Shown here one piece after another: positions 1 through 9,458 of a stretch of DNA of 64,000 nt; the first letter of the stretch is position 1, and each line of letters opens with the position of its first letter. Both the position numbers and the translations under genes were made by a program. Below the pieces are notes generated by a model. The model made no database searches. It was not told the DNA's origin and was given only the letters and a program-made list of their open reading frames with translations. Origin of the DNA: Corynebacterium ammoniagenes DSM 20306 (GTDB taxonomy: Bacteria > Actinomycetota > Actinomycetes > Mycobacteriales > Mycobacteriaceae); assembly GCF_001941425.1 (NCBI RefSeq), contig NZ_CP009244.1, positions 1,178,001-1,242,000 of the forward strand, in the 5' to 3' direction.

Positions 1-2
1 TC

Positions 3-311
3 GCCACGGATGGCGGAATGTTGACCGATGATTTTGGTTATGGCTTCCAACTACTTATCATCCAAACCGTTATTGCTGTCATCGCCATGATATTTTCGGC
101 AGCGATGACCTTCATTATCGCAATAGCCCTGCGCGCAACCATGGGATGGCGCGTGGATAGGGAAGCAGAAGCCACGGGCATTGACTTGGCTCAGCACCGC
201 GAAACAGCATATGAAACCGCCGGGGTCAGTACTTTTGGAACCTCAAGCGCTACTATGGGTAGAAGTGGTACAGCGCCAATCCTTCCATCCCGCACCGATA
301 TAAAGGAGTAA
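3..311 (+). CDS. amtB: Ammonium transporter AmtB, C-terminal fragment
   Basis: This is the 3' end of a gene that begins before the window. The reading frame is open from base 3. It encodes the last membrane helix (hydrophobic run around LLIIQTVIAVIAMIFSAAM) and the cytoplasmic tail (WRVDREAEATGIDLAQH), which matches the C-terminal signature of Amt/Mep ammonium channels ('EATGIDxxxHGE' in the family). The tail then runs about 45 residues further, rich in Ser, Thr and Gly. It lies 6 bp before glnK; amtB-glnK-glnD is the known corynebacterial operon, where GlnK binds the AmtB tail to close the channel. In C. glutamicum this operon is repressed by AmtR; its promoter would be outside the window. 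Confidence 0.9.
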   Translation, partial: ATDGGMLTDDFGYGFQLLIIQTVIAVIAMIFSAAMTFIIAIALRATMGWRVDREAEATGIDLAQHRETAYETAGVSTFGTSSATMGRSGTAPILPSRTDIKE

Positions 312-656
<345 letters not shown>

Positions 657-657
657 C

Positions 658-2754
658 GTGATTTTAGACCCCCAAGAGATTCGCGCCGAGGCATATTCTT
701 CGGCGCGAACTTTAATTGACAGTTTAGAAATCCCCGCTAATGCAGCACTTGCAGCCACGGGCTCGTTGGCGCGTCGAGAGATGACATCATATTCCGATCT
801 CGACATGGTGCTCATTCACGCGCCCGACGAGCACATCGCGGATGAGGCAGCATCGGCGCTGTGGTATCCCATCTGGGATGCGAAATACCACCTCGATTAT
901 GCGGTGCGCACCCCGGAAGAATGCGCGGCAGTGGCGGAGACTGATGTCGCGGCCGCGTTGAGCCAATTGGACTTGACCTTTCTCGGCGGCAATAAGCAGC
1001 TTGTCGATGAAGCCCGGGCCAAGCTCTATGCCACCTGGCGAGTATCGCTGCAAAAGAACTTCGATAAGTTCATCGATTCTTCTATCGATCGGTGGCGCTG
1101 GGCAGGAGCGATTGCGTCGATGACGCGCCCGGAGATTAAAAACGGGCGCGGCGGGTTGCGCGATCTGCAGCTTCTGCGCGCTTTAGCCCTGGGAAACCTG
1201 TGTGATGTGCCCGATCTGTCCGTACAACGCGACCTTCTGTTGGATGTGCGTGTTTTGCTTCATGAGCATTCGCGTCGACACCGCGACGTTCTAGAGCCAG
1301 AATTTGCGGCAGAAATTGCCGAAGACCTAGATTTCAAAGACCGCTACGAGCTCTCCGCTGCTCTGGCAGAAGCCGCGAACACGATTTCCACCGCCGTGGA
1401 ACGTGGATTGTCAACGGCGCGTGGGCTGGTCTCGCGGCGCAGCTTGCATCGGGTGCGCAAGCCCTTGGATGTCGATGTCGTCGATGAAGGTGGATATATC
1501 ACCCTGGTCCGCCATGCGAATTTAGAAGATCCGGGCTTAACACTTCGCGTGGCCGCAGCTGCCGCCCGCACCGGAAATCCCGTCAAGAACGGAGTCTGGC
1601 AACTACTAACTTCCGTCCCGCCGCTGCCATCGCGCTGGCCGCGGACAACCGTCGATGATTTTTTCACCGTGTTAACGCGCCCGCAGGTGATTATCGACAT
1701 GGACAAACACGGTCTGTGGCAGCGCTACGTTCCCGAATGGAATCACATTCGCGGCGTGTTGCCCCGCGAGCGCAACCATTCGCACACCATTGATTTTCAC
1801 TCGGTAGAAACCGTGGCCCGCTGCGCCGAGGTGCGTACGACGGTGGGACGGCCAGACTTGTTATTGCTCGGTGCGCTTTTTCATGACATTGGCAAAGGCT
1901 ATGGACGCCCGCACGAGCAAGTCGGTGCGGAAATGGTCGCGCGCATGGGACAGAAGATGGGCCTTAACCTGCCCGATCGCATGCGTGTGCAAACATTGGT
2001 GGCAGAACACACCACCTTGTCGAAGTTTGCGGCACGGATGGATCCGGCTTCAGATACAGCACGCAATGCCATCTTGGATGCGGTGCACTATGACCCCTTG
2101 ACGTTGACGATGTTGACAGTATTGACAGAAGCTGATGCGAAATCGACCGGCCCGGGGGTCTGGAGCCATCGAAAAGCGTATGCCGTCCACGAGCTGTCAC
2201 AGCGTGCCTTGGAAATGTTGGACACCTTTGTTCCTGCGCGCCCGCGCGTTTATGCGCCAGCCGATATTGGCTTGCAGACCAACTGGGAAGATAAACAGCT
2301 CACCATTTCCTGGCGCGGGTCTTATCAACGAGAAGTAGTAAGGCCCTTGGCGGTCGTGGCAGCGTTGGGATGGGCGGTGACTTCTGCGGCGATGGTGCGA
2401 GAAGATGATGGTTCTTATGCGGCGGAATTTACCGTGCGCGCACTGCATGAGCGTTTGGAACGAGCCGCGGATGAGGCACGGTTTGTGCAAGCGTATAAAT
2501 CGGGCGTGTACTCCGTCCTGCCCGCCATTGAGAATTACCCGTCCACGGCGAACTGGCAAGTTGGCGGGGTCTTTGAGGTGCGCACCGTGGATCAGCTTGC
2601 GGGATTAGGCCATGTTATTGGCAAATTGCCTGATGTAAAGTGGTTAACTATGACCTCCCCTGGAGCAACCATGGTGGTGCAGGCAGCAATGTTTGAAACC
2701 GTTTCTCGCGCCGCAGTGGCCAGGAATGTGACCGAAGCGCTATCAGGCGGCTAA
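658..2754 (+). CDS. glnD: [Protein-PII] nucleotidyltransferase GlnD
   Basis: Bifunctional enzyme that modifies and de-modifies GlnK. The N-terminal nucleotidyltransferase motif is GSLARREMTSYSDLDMVL, with the two metal-binding Asp residues in SDLD. A central HD domain follows (HSHTIDFHS, then LFHDIGKGYG) for removal of the nucleotide. The C-terminal part is reduced to about one recognisable ACT-like segment. I chose the GTG at 658, just after the glnK stop, because the length (698 aa) then fits corynebacterial GlnD; an in-frame GTG at 631, inside glnK, would add 9 residues. In C. glutamicum the enzyme acts as an adenylyltransferase; which nucleotide is used here cannot be read from sequence. 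Confidence 0.92.
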   Translation: MILDPQEIRAEAYSSARTLIDSLEIPANAALAATGSLARREMTSYSDLDMVLIHAPDEHIADEAASALWYPIWDAKYHLDYAVRTPEECAAVAETDVAAALSQLDLTFLGGNKQLVDEARAKLYATWRVSLQKNFDKFIDSSIDRWRWAGAIASMTRPEIKNGRGGLRDLQLLRALALGNLCDVPDLSVQRDLLLDVRVLLHEHSRRHRDVLEPEFAAEIAEDLDFKDRYELSAALAEAANTISTAVERGLSTARGLVSRRSLHRVRKPLDVDVVDEGGYITLVRHANLEDPGLTLRVAAAAARTGNPVKNGVWQLLTSVPPLPSRWPRTTVDDFFTVLTRPQVIIDMDKHGLWQRYVPEWNHIRGVLPRERNHSHTIDFHSVETVARCAEVRTTVGRPDLLLLGALFHDIGKGYGRPHEQVGAEMVARMGQKMGLNLPDRMRVQTLVAEHTTLSKFAARMDPASDTARNAILDAVHYDPLTLTMLTVLTEADAKSTGPGVWSHRKAYAVHELSQRALEMLDTFVPARPRVYAPADIGLQTNWEDKQLTISWRGSYQREVVRPLAVVAALGWAVTSAAMVREDDGSYAAEFTVRALHERLERAADEARFVQAYKSGVYSVLPAIENYPSTANWQVGGVFEVRTVDQLAGLGHVIGKLPDVKWLTMTSPGATMVVQAAMFETVSRAAVARNVTEALSGG

Positions 2755-2796
2755 GCTAGGGGAGTTAAAAGTTCCCGAACGAAAAGATGTGCTTAA

Positions 2797-4422
2797 GTGT
2801 TCGAGTCACTATCAGATCGCTTACAAACGACGCTGAAAGGTCTGCGCGGTAAAGGCAAGCTGACCGAGGCAGACATCAACGCCACCGCGCGTGAGATTCG
2901 TCTTGCGCTGCTGGAAGCTGACGTGTCATTGACCGTCGTGCGCGGGTTCATCAAGCGCGTAAAAGAACGCGCTGTTGGCGCAGAGGTTTCTGAAGCGCTG
3001 AACCCTGCCCAGCAAGTTATCAAGATTGTTAATGAAGAGCTGGTCACCATCCTTGGTGGCGAGACTCGCCGTTTGCAATTTGCGAAGAACCCGCCGACGG
3101 TCATCATGCTCGCCGGTTTGCAAGGTGCTGGTAAAACCACCCTTGCCGGTAAATTAGCCAAGCATTTATCAGGTCAGGGGCACACCCCCATGCTGGTGGC
3201 CTGTGACTTGCAACGCCCTGGTGCCGTTCAGCAGCTAGAAATTGTCGGTGAGCGCGCTGGCGTTCCGACCTTTGCTCCTGATGCGGGCACCTCGGTGGAT
3301 GCGCACGACCATGAGATGGGCACCTCCACGGGCGACCCCGTCCAGGTTGCACAAGCTGGTATCGAAGAAGCCAAGCGCGCGCAGCACGACGTGGTCATCA
3401 TTGACACGGCTGGTCGATTGGGTATTGATGAAACCCTGATGACCCAGGCGCGTAATATTCGCGACGCCGTTAACCCCGATGAAGTGCTGTTTGTCATTGA
3501 CTCCATGATTGGTCAAGACGCTGTCACAACTGCGGAAGCCTTCCGTGATGGTGTGGACTTTACCGGCGTGGTCTTGACGAAGCTGGATGGTGATGCCCGT
3601 GGTGGTGCTGCGCTGTCGATTCGTGAAGTTACCGGCAAGCCCATCATGTTTGCATCGACCGGCGAGAAGCTCGAAAACTTCGATGTCTTCCACCCAGAGC
3701 GCATGGCCAGCCGCATCTTGGGCATGGGCGATATGCTCAGCCTTATTGAGCAAGCCGAAGCCACGTTGGACCAGAGCAAGGCTGAAGACGCTGCGCGCAA
3801 GCTGGGCTCTGGTGAGCTAACTCTCGATGACTTCCTCGACCAGTTGTTGATGATCCGCAAGATGGGACCCATTGGCAACCTGCTCAAGATGATGCCTGGC
3901 GGCAAGCAAATGAGCGATATGGCAGACATGGTCGATGAGAAACAAATAGACCGCATCCAGGCCATCATTCGCGGTATGACCCCGGAAGAGCGCGCGAATC
4001 CGAAGATTCTCAATGCCTCGCGCCGCAAGCGTATTTCCATCGGTTCTGGCGTCGAAGTAGCCGATGTCAACCAGCTCATCGAACGCTTTAATGAAGCGAA
4101 GAAGATGATGACCAAGATGGCTGGCCAATTCGGCATGGGCGGCGGTGCTCGTTCGGCGACGAAGAAGAAGCCGAAGGGCCGCAAGGGCAAAAATGGCAAG
4201 CGTAAAAAGCCACGCAATACCAACCGCGGCGGTGGCATGCCACAAATGCCGGGTATGCCAGGCATGCCTGGTGGTGGTGGTGGAATGCCATCCATGGAAG
4301 AGCTGCAGAAGCTCCAAGACCAAATGGGCGGCGGTGCCGGTGGTGGCTTCCCAGGCATGGGTAATAAGTTGCCGAAGGGCATGGAAAATATCGACCTGAA
4401 TAATTTGAAGTTCGATAAATAA
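2797..4422 (+). CDS. ffh: Signal recognition particle protein Ffh
   Basis: SRP54-type GTPase (541 aa) that binds 4.5S RNA and signal sequences and targets ribosomes to FtsY and SecYEG. Order: N-domain helical bundle, G domain with P-loop GLQGAGKTT (about residue 107), DTAGRLG and TKLDGDARGG, then the M domain with RKMGPIGNLLKMMPG. The tail is a basic stretch followed by Gly/Met/Pro repeats (GMPQMPGMPGMPGG), typical of actinobacterial Ffh. The start is a GTG (VFESLSDRL, the usual Ffh N-terminus). A strong hairpin follows the stop codon. Confidence 0.97.
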   Translation: MFESLSDRLQTTLKGLRGKGKLTEADINATAREIRLALLEADVSLTVVRGFIKRVKERAVGAEVSEALNPAQQVIKIVNEELVTILGGETRRLQFAKNPPTVIMLAGLQGAGKTTLAGKLAKHLSGQGHTPMLVACDLQRPGAVQQLEIVGERAGVPTFAPDAGTSVDAHDHEMGTSTGDPVQVAQAGIEEAKRAQHDVVIIDTAGRLGIDETLMTQARNIRDAVNPDEVLFVIDSMIGQDAVTTAEAFRDGVDFTGVVLTKLDGDARGGAALSIREVTGKPIMFASTGEKLENFDVFHPERMASRILGMGDMLSLIEQAEATLDQSKAEDAARKLGSGELTLDDFLDQLLMIRKMGPIGNLLKMMPGGKQMSDMADMVDEKQIDRIQAIIRGMTPEERANPKILNASRRKRISIGSGVEVADVNQLIERFNEAKKMMTKMAGQFGMGGGARSATKKKPKGRKGKNGKRKKPRNTNRGGGMPQMPGMPGMPGGGGGMPSMEELQKLQDQMGGGAGGGFPGMGNKLPKGMENIDLNNLKFDK

Positions 4423-4445
4423 GCCGCACACCACGGCACGTAAAA

Positions 4446-4496
4446 GGCTGAACTCCTGACACCATCTGGCGTCAGGAGTTCAGCTTTATTTTATGG
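4446..4496. terminator. Bidirectional intrinsic terminator between ffh and the acyltransferase gene
   Basis: A perfect 14-bp inverted repeat (4447-4460 with 4471-4484, 10-nt loop) is followed on the plus strand by a T-rich stretch (TTTATTTTA) and on the minus strand by CTTTTA. It sits between two convergent genes, so it can end both transcripts. Confidence 0.85.
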
Positions 4497-4504
4497 TCAA
4501 GCTT

Positions 4505-6895
4505 CTAGGTAGCCGGGATCTGCGAACCGGGAAGCGCTTCACCGGGGCCTGGCTGGTATGGCAGAGGCTGATCCGCAGGTGGTTCCTCTTCGGGTGGAGC
4601 TTCTTCCGGTGGAACCTCTGCTGGAGGGGCTTCCTGGTAGAACGGTGGTTGTTCACCGCCAGGCAATTGCTCAACTGGAGCTTGCTCGCCACCGGGGTAC
4701 TCACTGCCTGGAAGTGGTTGTTCTTCCGGTGCTGGCAGTGGGAGGGGATCGAAGCTTGGGACACGGGATTCTGGAATCGGCGCACCGTCCATAAACGCGC
4801 GGATGTAGTCCTCAAACAGCGGCATCGCGGAGTCTGCGAAAGCATTGGAGATATGGTGCATATCGCGATAGACCATAACGTTGCCAATAACCGTTGGGCA
4901 CCATTCGGCGTCACAGAACCAATTCGATGTATCGATGGCGTACATATTGTCAAAGTTCGCGAGGATCTCTGCTGCCGGATCCAACGGGGTGTACACGCGC
5001 TCGCGCGCCATGCCACAACCAATCGGGTCTTCGGTTGCCACGTAGCACTCGTCGAACTCACGAGCCATCAGGTTCTCATCGAAGCTCCATGGGTTATCGC
5101 GCAATCCTAAGAATGGGATATTCGCGGCTTGGAGGCCTTCCCAGAACCCGACGTAGCCAGCGGGCACCATATCTGGGCCATGTCCATGTTCGCCTTGTGG
5201 GCGAGTGGTATTGGAAATGACCAAATCAGGCTCTCCTTCGAGCATCCGATCCATTGCTAGCTCGCCCCACTCGGCGCAGACGGGAGTAACCCCAGAAGTA
5301 TCACCGAGCTCGATAGGGCAGTCTTGGCGCAGCAACGGAACTAGCTTAAAGCCCATGCGTTTGCCCAATTTATCCAAGCCCGAAGACCACTGTTCAGCAT
5401 GGGAGCCGCCGACTAAGTAAACGGTGAATTCGGCATCGACATCACCGAAGATACAGGGATCGCCGTTGACGTCGATATCGATGAAGAAATCAGCCGGGGC
5501 ATCTTTGGGAATAAAGCAGTGCACCATAGAAACCGGTGGCGCGAGACCGCCCACCAACATCGGATCTGGCTGGACGGGCTCATCCGGAACCTCCGCGCCA
5601 AAGTGCGCCATGACGCCTGGGTAGGAGGCAGGATCTAAGGTTTCACCCTCAAGGTTTTGAATAGAGCGCAACCACATTGGTTGAACCATCAGCAGTGCCA
5701 CCATGCACACAGCGACAAAGCCGCCGCCAACCGCGCGCATTTTGCCACCGCGCTGCTTCAAGGTTGCTAGTGCGCGATTGACTGGCATGTCATCGGCCAA
5801 TGGACGCTTGGCATGCTGGCGCAGCGGGCTTTCTAAGAAGCGGTAGGTAAGGTCCGCCAAGCCCAAGGACACCACGATGATCGTAATGCCCAACCACCAT
5901 GGTGGTGTTGCCAAGCTCAATGCAGAGGTGGAAAGAATCAGCAGCGGCCAGTGCCACAGGTAGAGCGCGTAGGCGATGTCACCGAGCCAGCGCGCTGGTT
6001 TCGAGGCCATGATGCCGGAGACCTTGCCGCCGGAGCTGCCACCAATGATGATCAGAACCGCGCCGCCGAGTGGTAGGAGTGAAAGCGGGCCTGGATAAGC
6101 CGTGGAGTCAGCAATGATAGCGCCGGTGAAAAACAGCGCGATCAGGCCGACGATGGTCATAATATTGCCAAAGAACGGCGAGACCCTGAGCTTGGAGCCG
6201 TAGATGGCGAGTACTGCGCCCAGCGTTAGCTCCCAGGCACGCGACCATGTGGAGTAGTAGTTTTCACCAGTGCCAAACAAACCGTGCCGGGAGGCATAGA
6301 GGAAGGACACAATCGTGATGACGATGAGGATGGGTCCGGCGATTTGCTGCACGCTTGGAAAACGGGACTGACGAAGCCCGCTTTGCCGCGGGATTCGCGT
6401 GATGGCAGCCAAGACGAGCGCGAAGATAATGCCCATGAGGTAGAACTGACCCTGCACCGCCATTGACCACATGTGCTGCAGTGGTGAGGTATCGGCGGAA
6501 GCCGCTGCATAATCAGCATCCTGGGCTGCCAGCTCCCAGTTTTGGAAGTAAAACAGCGTCGCCGTAATTTGCTGCGCGAACTCGGTGCGCATCAACTGCG
6601 GGGTTATGAAATACACCAGCAGGGTAGTGACGCCGATAACCAAAATCAGGCTCGGCAGCAGCCTTCGCAGGGTTCGCCAAATGGGCCACCACGGGTTTAG
6701 CGAGGCATTCGGCTTGGCCGCGTAACGCAGCTGTGAGCCGAGGAAGAAATAACCCGACAGGAGCAAGAATACGTCGACGCCGCCGGATACACGGCCGACG
6801 AAGACGTGATAAAAGACCACCAGGGCGATCGCAATTCCGCGAAGTCCGTCCAGGTCATAGCGATAACGGAAGTTTCGAACTGCGTCAGTGCTCAT
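4505..6895 (-). CDS. Acyltransferase 3 family membrane protein with C-terminal SGNH domain
   Basis: OafA/YrhL-type envelope acyltransferase (796 aa). Residues up to about 380 form the multi-helix acyltransferase-3 domain with the conserved early His in VVFYHVFVGR and the LLLSGYFFLG segment. After a further membrane helix comes an extracytoplasmic SGNH domain: GGSHAEQW supplies the Ser, and DMHHIS the Asp/His pair. Such proteins move acyl groups across the membrane onto cell-wall glycans or lipids; the acceptor is unknown here. The last ~75 residues are extremely rich in Pro, Glu and Gly (APPEEAPPEEEPPADQPL) and look unstructured. The gene is monocistronic and converges on ffh. An ATG start lacking a clear Shine-Dalgarno site begins MSTDAVRNFRYRYDLDGLRG. 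Confidence 0.88.
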   Translation of the reverse strand: MSTDAVRNFRYRYDLDGLRGIAIALVVFYHVFVGRVSGGVDVFLLLSGYFFLGSQLRYAAKPNASLNPWWPIWRTLRRLLPSLILVIGVTTLLVYFITPQLMRTEFAQQITATLFYFQNWELAAQDADYAAASADTSPLQHMWSMAVQGQFYLMGIIFALVLAAITRIPRQSGLRQSRFPSVQQIAGPILIVITIVSFLYASRHGLFGTGENYYSTWSRAWELTLGAVLAIYGSKLRVSPFFGNIMTIVGLIALFFTGAIIADSTAYPGPLSLLPLGGAVLIIIGGSSGGKVSGIMASKPARWLGDIAYALYLWHWPLLILSTSALSLATPPWWLGITIIVVSLGLADLTYRFLESPLRQHAKRPLADDMPVNRALATLKQRGGKMRAVGGGFVAVCMVALLMVQPMWLRSIQNLEGETLDPASYPGVMAHFGAEVPDEPVQPDPMLVGGLAPPVSMVHCFIPKDAPADFFIDIDVNGDPCIFGDVDAEFTVYLVGGSHAEQWSSGLDKLGKRMGFKLVPLLRQDCPIELGDTSGVTPVCAEWGELAMDRMLEGEPDLVISNTTRPQGEHGHGPDMVPAGYVGFWEGLQAANIPFLGLRDNPWSFDENLMAREFDECYVATEDPIGCGMARERVYTPLDPAAEILANFDNMYAIDTSNWFCDAEWCPTVIGNVMVYRDMHHISNAFADSAMPLFEDYIRAFMDGAPIPESRVPSFDPLPLPAPEEQPLPGSEYPGGEQAPVEQLPGGEQPPFYQEAPPAEVPPEEAPPEEEPPADQPLPYQPGPGEALPGSQIPAT

Positions 6896-7201
6896 TGAAA
6901 ATCTTATGGTCCGAATCTATATACTTGGGCACGCCAAAAAGCTGGTGTGCAAAAAGTGGCTGGAATTCGGTTGTTAGATTACTTGGTTGTTAAGCCTAAC
7001 TCCTATTCCTCCACGCCAGTTTTGGGAATTGACGAAATTCCTTGTAATATGGCTGAGGTTGTGTGAAATTGCACGACTGCGTAATGCCGCCAACGACCAT
7101 GGTCGCCCGGCAGTCACACGCAGAAAAATCTCCAAGGGTTGAACCGGCTTGGTTAATGCCAAGCGACAGTACTGCCCAGTGACTTAGAAAAAGGAGCCAT
7201 C
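6896..7201. promoter_or_regulatory. 306-bp divergent region before rpsP
   Basis: No gene is seen here. It must hold the promoter of the acyltransferase gene (minus strand, an AT-rich TATAGATT-like box about 20 nt before its start) and that of rpsP. Within the ~145-nt rpsP leader are a 12-bp palindrome CGACCATGGTCG (7094-7105) and a 6-bp hairpin GCTTGG/CCAAGC (7147-7164). The rpsP ribosome-binding site AAAAAGGAG precedes its ATG. Confidence 0.6.
7022..7050 (+). promoter_or_regulatory. Putative rpsP-operon promoter
   Basis: TTGGGA at 7022-7027 and TAATAT at 7045-7050 with a 17-bp spacer fit the corynebacterial sigma-A pattern. Transcription would begin near 7057, giving a ~145-nt leader before rpsP. 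Confidence 0.55.
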
Positions 7202-7681
7202 ATGGCTGCAAAGATTAAGCTTCAGCGTATCGGTAAGGTACGCAATGCACAGTACCGCGTTATTGTTGCGGACTCCCGCACCCGCCGTTCCGGCCGTGCT
7301 ATCGAAACTCTCGGCATCTACCAGCCAAAGGAAGAGCCATCCGTTATCCAGATCGATTCTGAGCGTGCTCAGTACTGGATCGGCGTTGGCGCACAGCCAA
7401 CCGAGCCAGTTCTCGCACTGCTGAAGATCACCGGTGACTGGCAGAAGGCTAAGGGCCTGCCAGGCGCTGAGGGCACCTTGAAGGTTGCAGAAGAGAAGCC
7501 TTCCAAGCTGGATCTGTTCAACGCTGCGTTGTCCGAGGCTAACAACGGCCCATCCGTTGAGGCTGTCACCGCAAAGCGTGCGAAGGCTAAGGAAGAAAAG
7601 GAAGCTAAGGCCGCTGCAGAAATGGCTGCCGCAGAAGCTGCTTCCGCTGCAGAGTCCTCTGAGGAAGAGTCCGCGGAGTAA
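7202..7681 (+). CDS. rpsP: 30S ribosomal protein S16
   Basis: The first ~80 residues are the whole S16 fold ([20 protein letters not shown] start, [13 protein letters not shown] motif). The protein is 159 aa, about twice the size of E. coli S16: an Ala/Glu/Lys-rich tail ([20 protein letters not shown]) follows, as in other actinobacteria. S16 is an early assembly protein of the 30S body. It has a strong AAAAAGGAG ribosome-binding site and is followed by an intrinsic terminator and then rimM and trmD, the usual partners. Confidence 0.97.
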   Translation: MAAKIKLQRIGKVRNAQYRVIVADSRTRRSGRAIETLGIYQPKEEPSVIQIDSERAQYWIGVGAQPTEPVLALLKITGDWQKAKGLPGAEGTLKVAEEKPSKLDLFNAALSEANNGPSVEAVTAKRAKAKEEKEAKAAAEMAAAEAASAAESSEEESAE

Positions 7682-7704
7682 TTCTTTCTACACCGTGCTG
7701 CATG

Positions 7705-7739
7705 GCGTCGTTTCCCAATTGGGAAGCGGCGCTTTTGCT
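7705..7739 (+). terminator. Intrinsic terminator after rpsP
   Basis: A 12-bp stem (7705-7716 with 7721-7732, two G-T wobbles, AATT loop) is followed by TTTTGCTCTATT. It separates rpsP from rimM, which has its own -10 element just downstream. Confidence 0.7.
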
Positions 7740-7743
7740 CTAT

Positions 7744-7749
7744 TATGCT
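7744..7749 (+). promoter_or_regulatory. -10 element for leaderless rimM
   Basis: TATGCT ends 7 nt before the ATG at 7757. This puts the transcription start on or next to the start codon, and decides the rimM start in favour of 7757 over the ATG at 7745, which lies inside the -10 box. Confidence 0.55.
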
Positions 7750-7756
7750 AAAGAAC

Positions 7757-8260
7757 ATGGAATTATTGATCGGTCGAGTCATCAAGTCGCACGGCATCAA
7801 AGGTGAAGTATCCGTCGACGTGACTACAGACAGCCCAGAAGAGCGCTTCTATCCGGGGGCAGTGCTCAACGGCAAGCAGGGCGCCAAAGACTTGGAATTC
7901 ACCATCTCTACTGTGCGGGCGCACAAAGGCCGGCTGCTGCTGACTTTTGAAGAAATCACTGACCGAACCCAGGCCGATTCCTTGCGTGGGGTTCAATTTT
8001 TTGCCCCACCGCTAGAAGATGACGATGATGACGACGGCTTCTACGACCATGAACTAGAAGGGCTCAACCTTGTTCTGGATGGAAACGTCATCGGTGAGGT
8101 AACAGGCATCAGCCATGGTCCCGTGCAGTCGCTGCTAGAAGCGAAACTGCACAACGGCAAAGAAGCACTGATTCCATTCGTCGAAGAAATTGTTCCGGAG
8201 ATCGATCTCGATGAAGGCACGTGCACTATCACGCCACCGGAAGGACTTCTGGAACTGTGA
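7757..8260 (+). CDS. rimM: Ribosome maturation factor RimM
   Basis: Assembly factor of the 30S head that binds S19 (167 aa, normal size). The start MELLIGRVIKSHGIKGEVSV is the typical RimM N-terminus; the PRC-barrel half has DHELEGLNLV and the end VPEIDLDEGTCTITPPEGLLEL. There is no Shine-Dalgarno site; a TATGCT box 7 nt upstream suggests a leaderless message. The stop overlaps the trmD start by 4 nt (GTGA), so the two are translationally coupled. Confidence 0.95.
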   Translation: MELLIGRVIKSHGIKGEVSVDVTTDSPEERFYPGAVLNGKQGAKDLEFTISTVRAHKGRLLLTFEEITDRTQADSLRGVQFFAPPLEDDDDDDGFYDHELEGLNLVLDGNVIGEVTGISHGPVQSLLEAKLHNGKEALIPFVEEIVPEIDLDEGTCTITPPEGLLEL

Positions 8261-9108
8261 GGATTGATGTCGCAACCATTTTCCCGGAATACCTCGATCC
8301 ACTACGCCATGCTTTATTAGGCAAAGCCATTGAACAAGGCCGGCTGAGCGTCGGGGTGCATGACCTACGCGACTGGGCAGCCGGTACGCATAAACCCGTT
8401 GATAGTGCTCCCGCCGGCGGAGGGCCTGGCATGGTTATGAAACCAGATGTCTGGGGACCAGCATTAGATGATATCGCCGCGGGACGTGCAGACGGCAGTG
8501 AATTAGACTCTGCCATGCCGCACTTAGAGCGCCTGCGCCATGATGAACTGCAAGGGGTAGCAGGTAATTCTTATGACGGTGAAGGTGAAGATTCCGATCT
8601 GCCGTTGCTTTTAGTGCCAACGCCAACAGGCAAGCCTTTTACCCAAGATGACGCTCGTGCGTGGTCGCACGAAAATCACATTGTCTTTGCCTGCGGCCGC
8701 TACGAAGGCATCGATCAGCGCGTCATCGATGATGCACGCAACCGGTACCGCGTGCGGGAAGTCTCCATCGGTGATTATGTGCTCATCGGTGGGGAAGTCG
8801 CCGTGCTGGTGATCGCTGAGGCTGTCGTGCGGTTAATCCCTGGCGTGCTGGGCAATAAACGCTCGCATGAGGAAGATTCCTTTTCCGATGGTCTATTGGA
8901 AGGGCCTTCTTATACCAAGCCGCGCGTGTGGCGAGATCTAGAAATTCCGGAAGTTCTTACATCCGGCAATCACGGCCTGGTAGATAAATGGCGGCGTGAG
9001 CAGTCGTTGCAGCGCACTTTGGAAAGGCGGCCGGAGCTTCTTCACGACGCCGATTTGAATAAAGCAGATAAGAAATTCTTGGAGGGGTTGGGTTGGACAT
9101 CAGCGTAG
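8257..9108 (+). CDS. trmD: tRNA (guanine-37-N1)-methyltransferase TrmD
   Basis: SPOUT-family enzyme that methylates G37 next to the anticodon using S-adenosylmethionine, preventing frameshifting. The start is GTG at 8257 (VRIDVATIFPEYLDPL), overlapping rimM. GGGPGMVMKPDVWGPAL, ACGRYEGIDQRVI and VSIGDYVLIGGEVAVL, the deep-trefoil knot that binds the cofactor, are intact. At 283 aa it is somewhat longer than E. coli TrmD because of an acidic insert near residues 75-115. It belongs to the rimM-trmD unit. Confidence 0.96.
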   Translation: MRIDVATIFPEYLDPLRHALLGKAIEQGRLSVGVHDLRDWAAGTHKPVDSAPAGGGPGMVMKPDVWGPALDDIAAGRADGSELDSAMPHLERLRHDELQGVAGNSYDGEGEDSDLPLLLVPTPTGKPFTQDDARAWSHENHIVFACGRYEGIDQRVIDDARNRYRVREVSIGDYVLIGGEVAVLVIAEAVVRLIPGVLGNKRSHEEDSFSDGLLEGPSYTKPRVWRDLEIPEVLTSGNHGLVDKWRREQSLQRTLERRPELLHDADLNKADKKFLEGLGWTSA

Positions 9109-9458
9109 ATCTCTCAGTGCTGCTGTATCCCTCACAGTGGGAGAGCATCATTGAAGCATTGCCCGACCGCGCTGCCGATGCAGGCGTGCACATAGAAAAT
9201 ATTGCTGTCGAGCAACTCTATAGCGCTTGCGAACACGAAAACGTGCTAGTTAATGAATACTGGATGCGCCACGGTCAAGCACCCACTGGGGCAGAGGTCT
9301 ACCGGATCATTGTCAACGGCTCCTCGCAGCTACCACTGAATAAATGCGCCACCGCGGTCGCAGAATCCTTCCCAGCAGAAACCACCTGGTACGGCACCGC
9401 CGAAATTGGTCATACCGAGTTTGGACTCGGCACGACCTTGGCGTGGACACGCGATTAG
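9093..9458 (+). CDS. Conserved hypothetical protein, 121 aa
   Basis: I do not recognise a family. It starts with TTG at 9093 behind a good GGAGG site at 9081, overlapping the end of trmD by 16 nt, so it is the last gene of the rimM-trmD operon. The protein is soluble and acidic (ISVDLSVLLYPSQWESIIEA at the start; a hydrophobic-polar alternation near TEFGLGTTLAWTRD at the end) with no signal peptide or membrane segment. Its stop codon overlaps that of the convergent rtcB gene. A translation- or tRNA-related role is only a guess from position. Confidence 0.75.
   Translation: MDISVDLSVLLYPSQWESIIEALPDRAADAGVHIENIAVEQLYSACEHENVLVNEYWMRHGQAPTGAEVYRIIVNGSSQLPLNKCATAVAESFPAETTWYGTAEIGHTEFGLGTTLAWTRD

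Noticed and set aside
3513..4439. Long minus-strand frame opposite ffh
   Set aside because: It mirrors the ffh sequence, has no start signals and shows no recognisable domain; ffh on the plus strand is certain.
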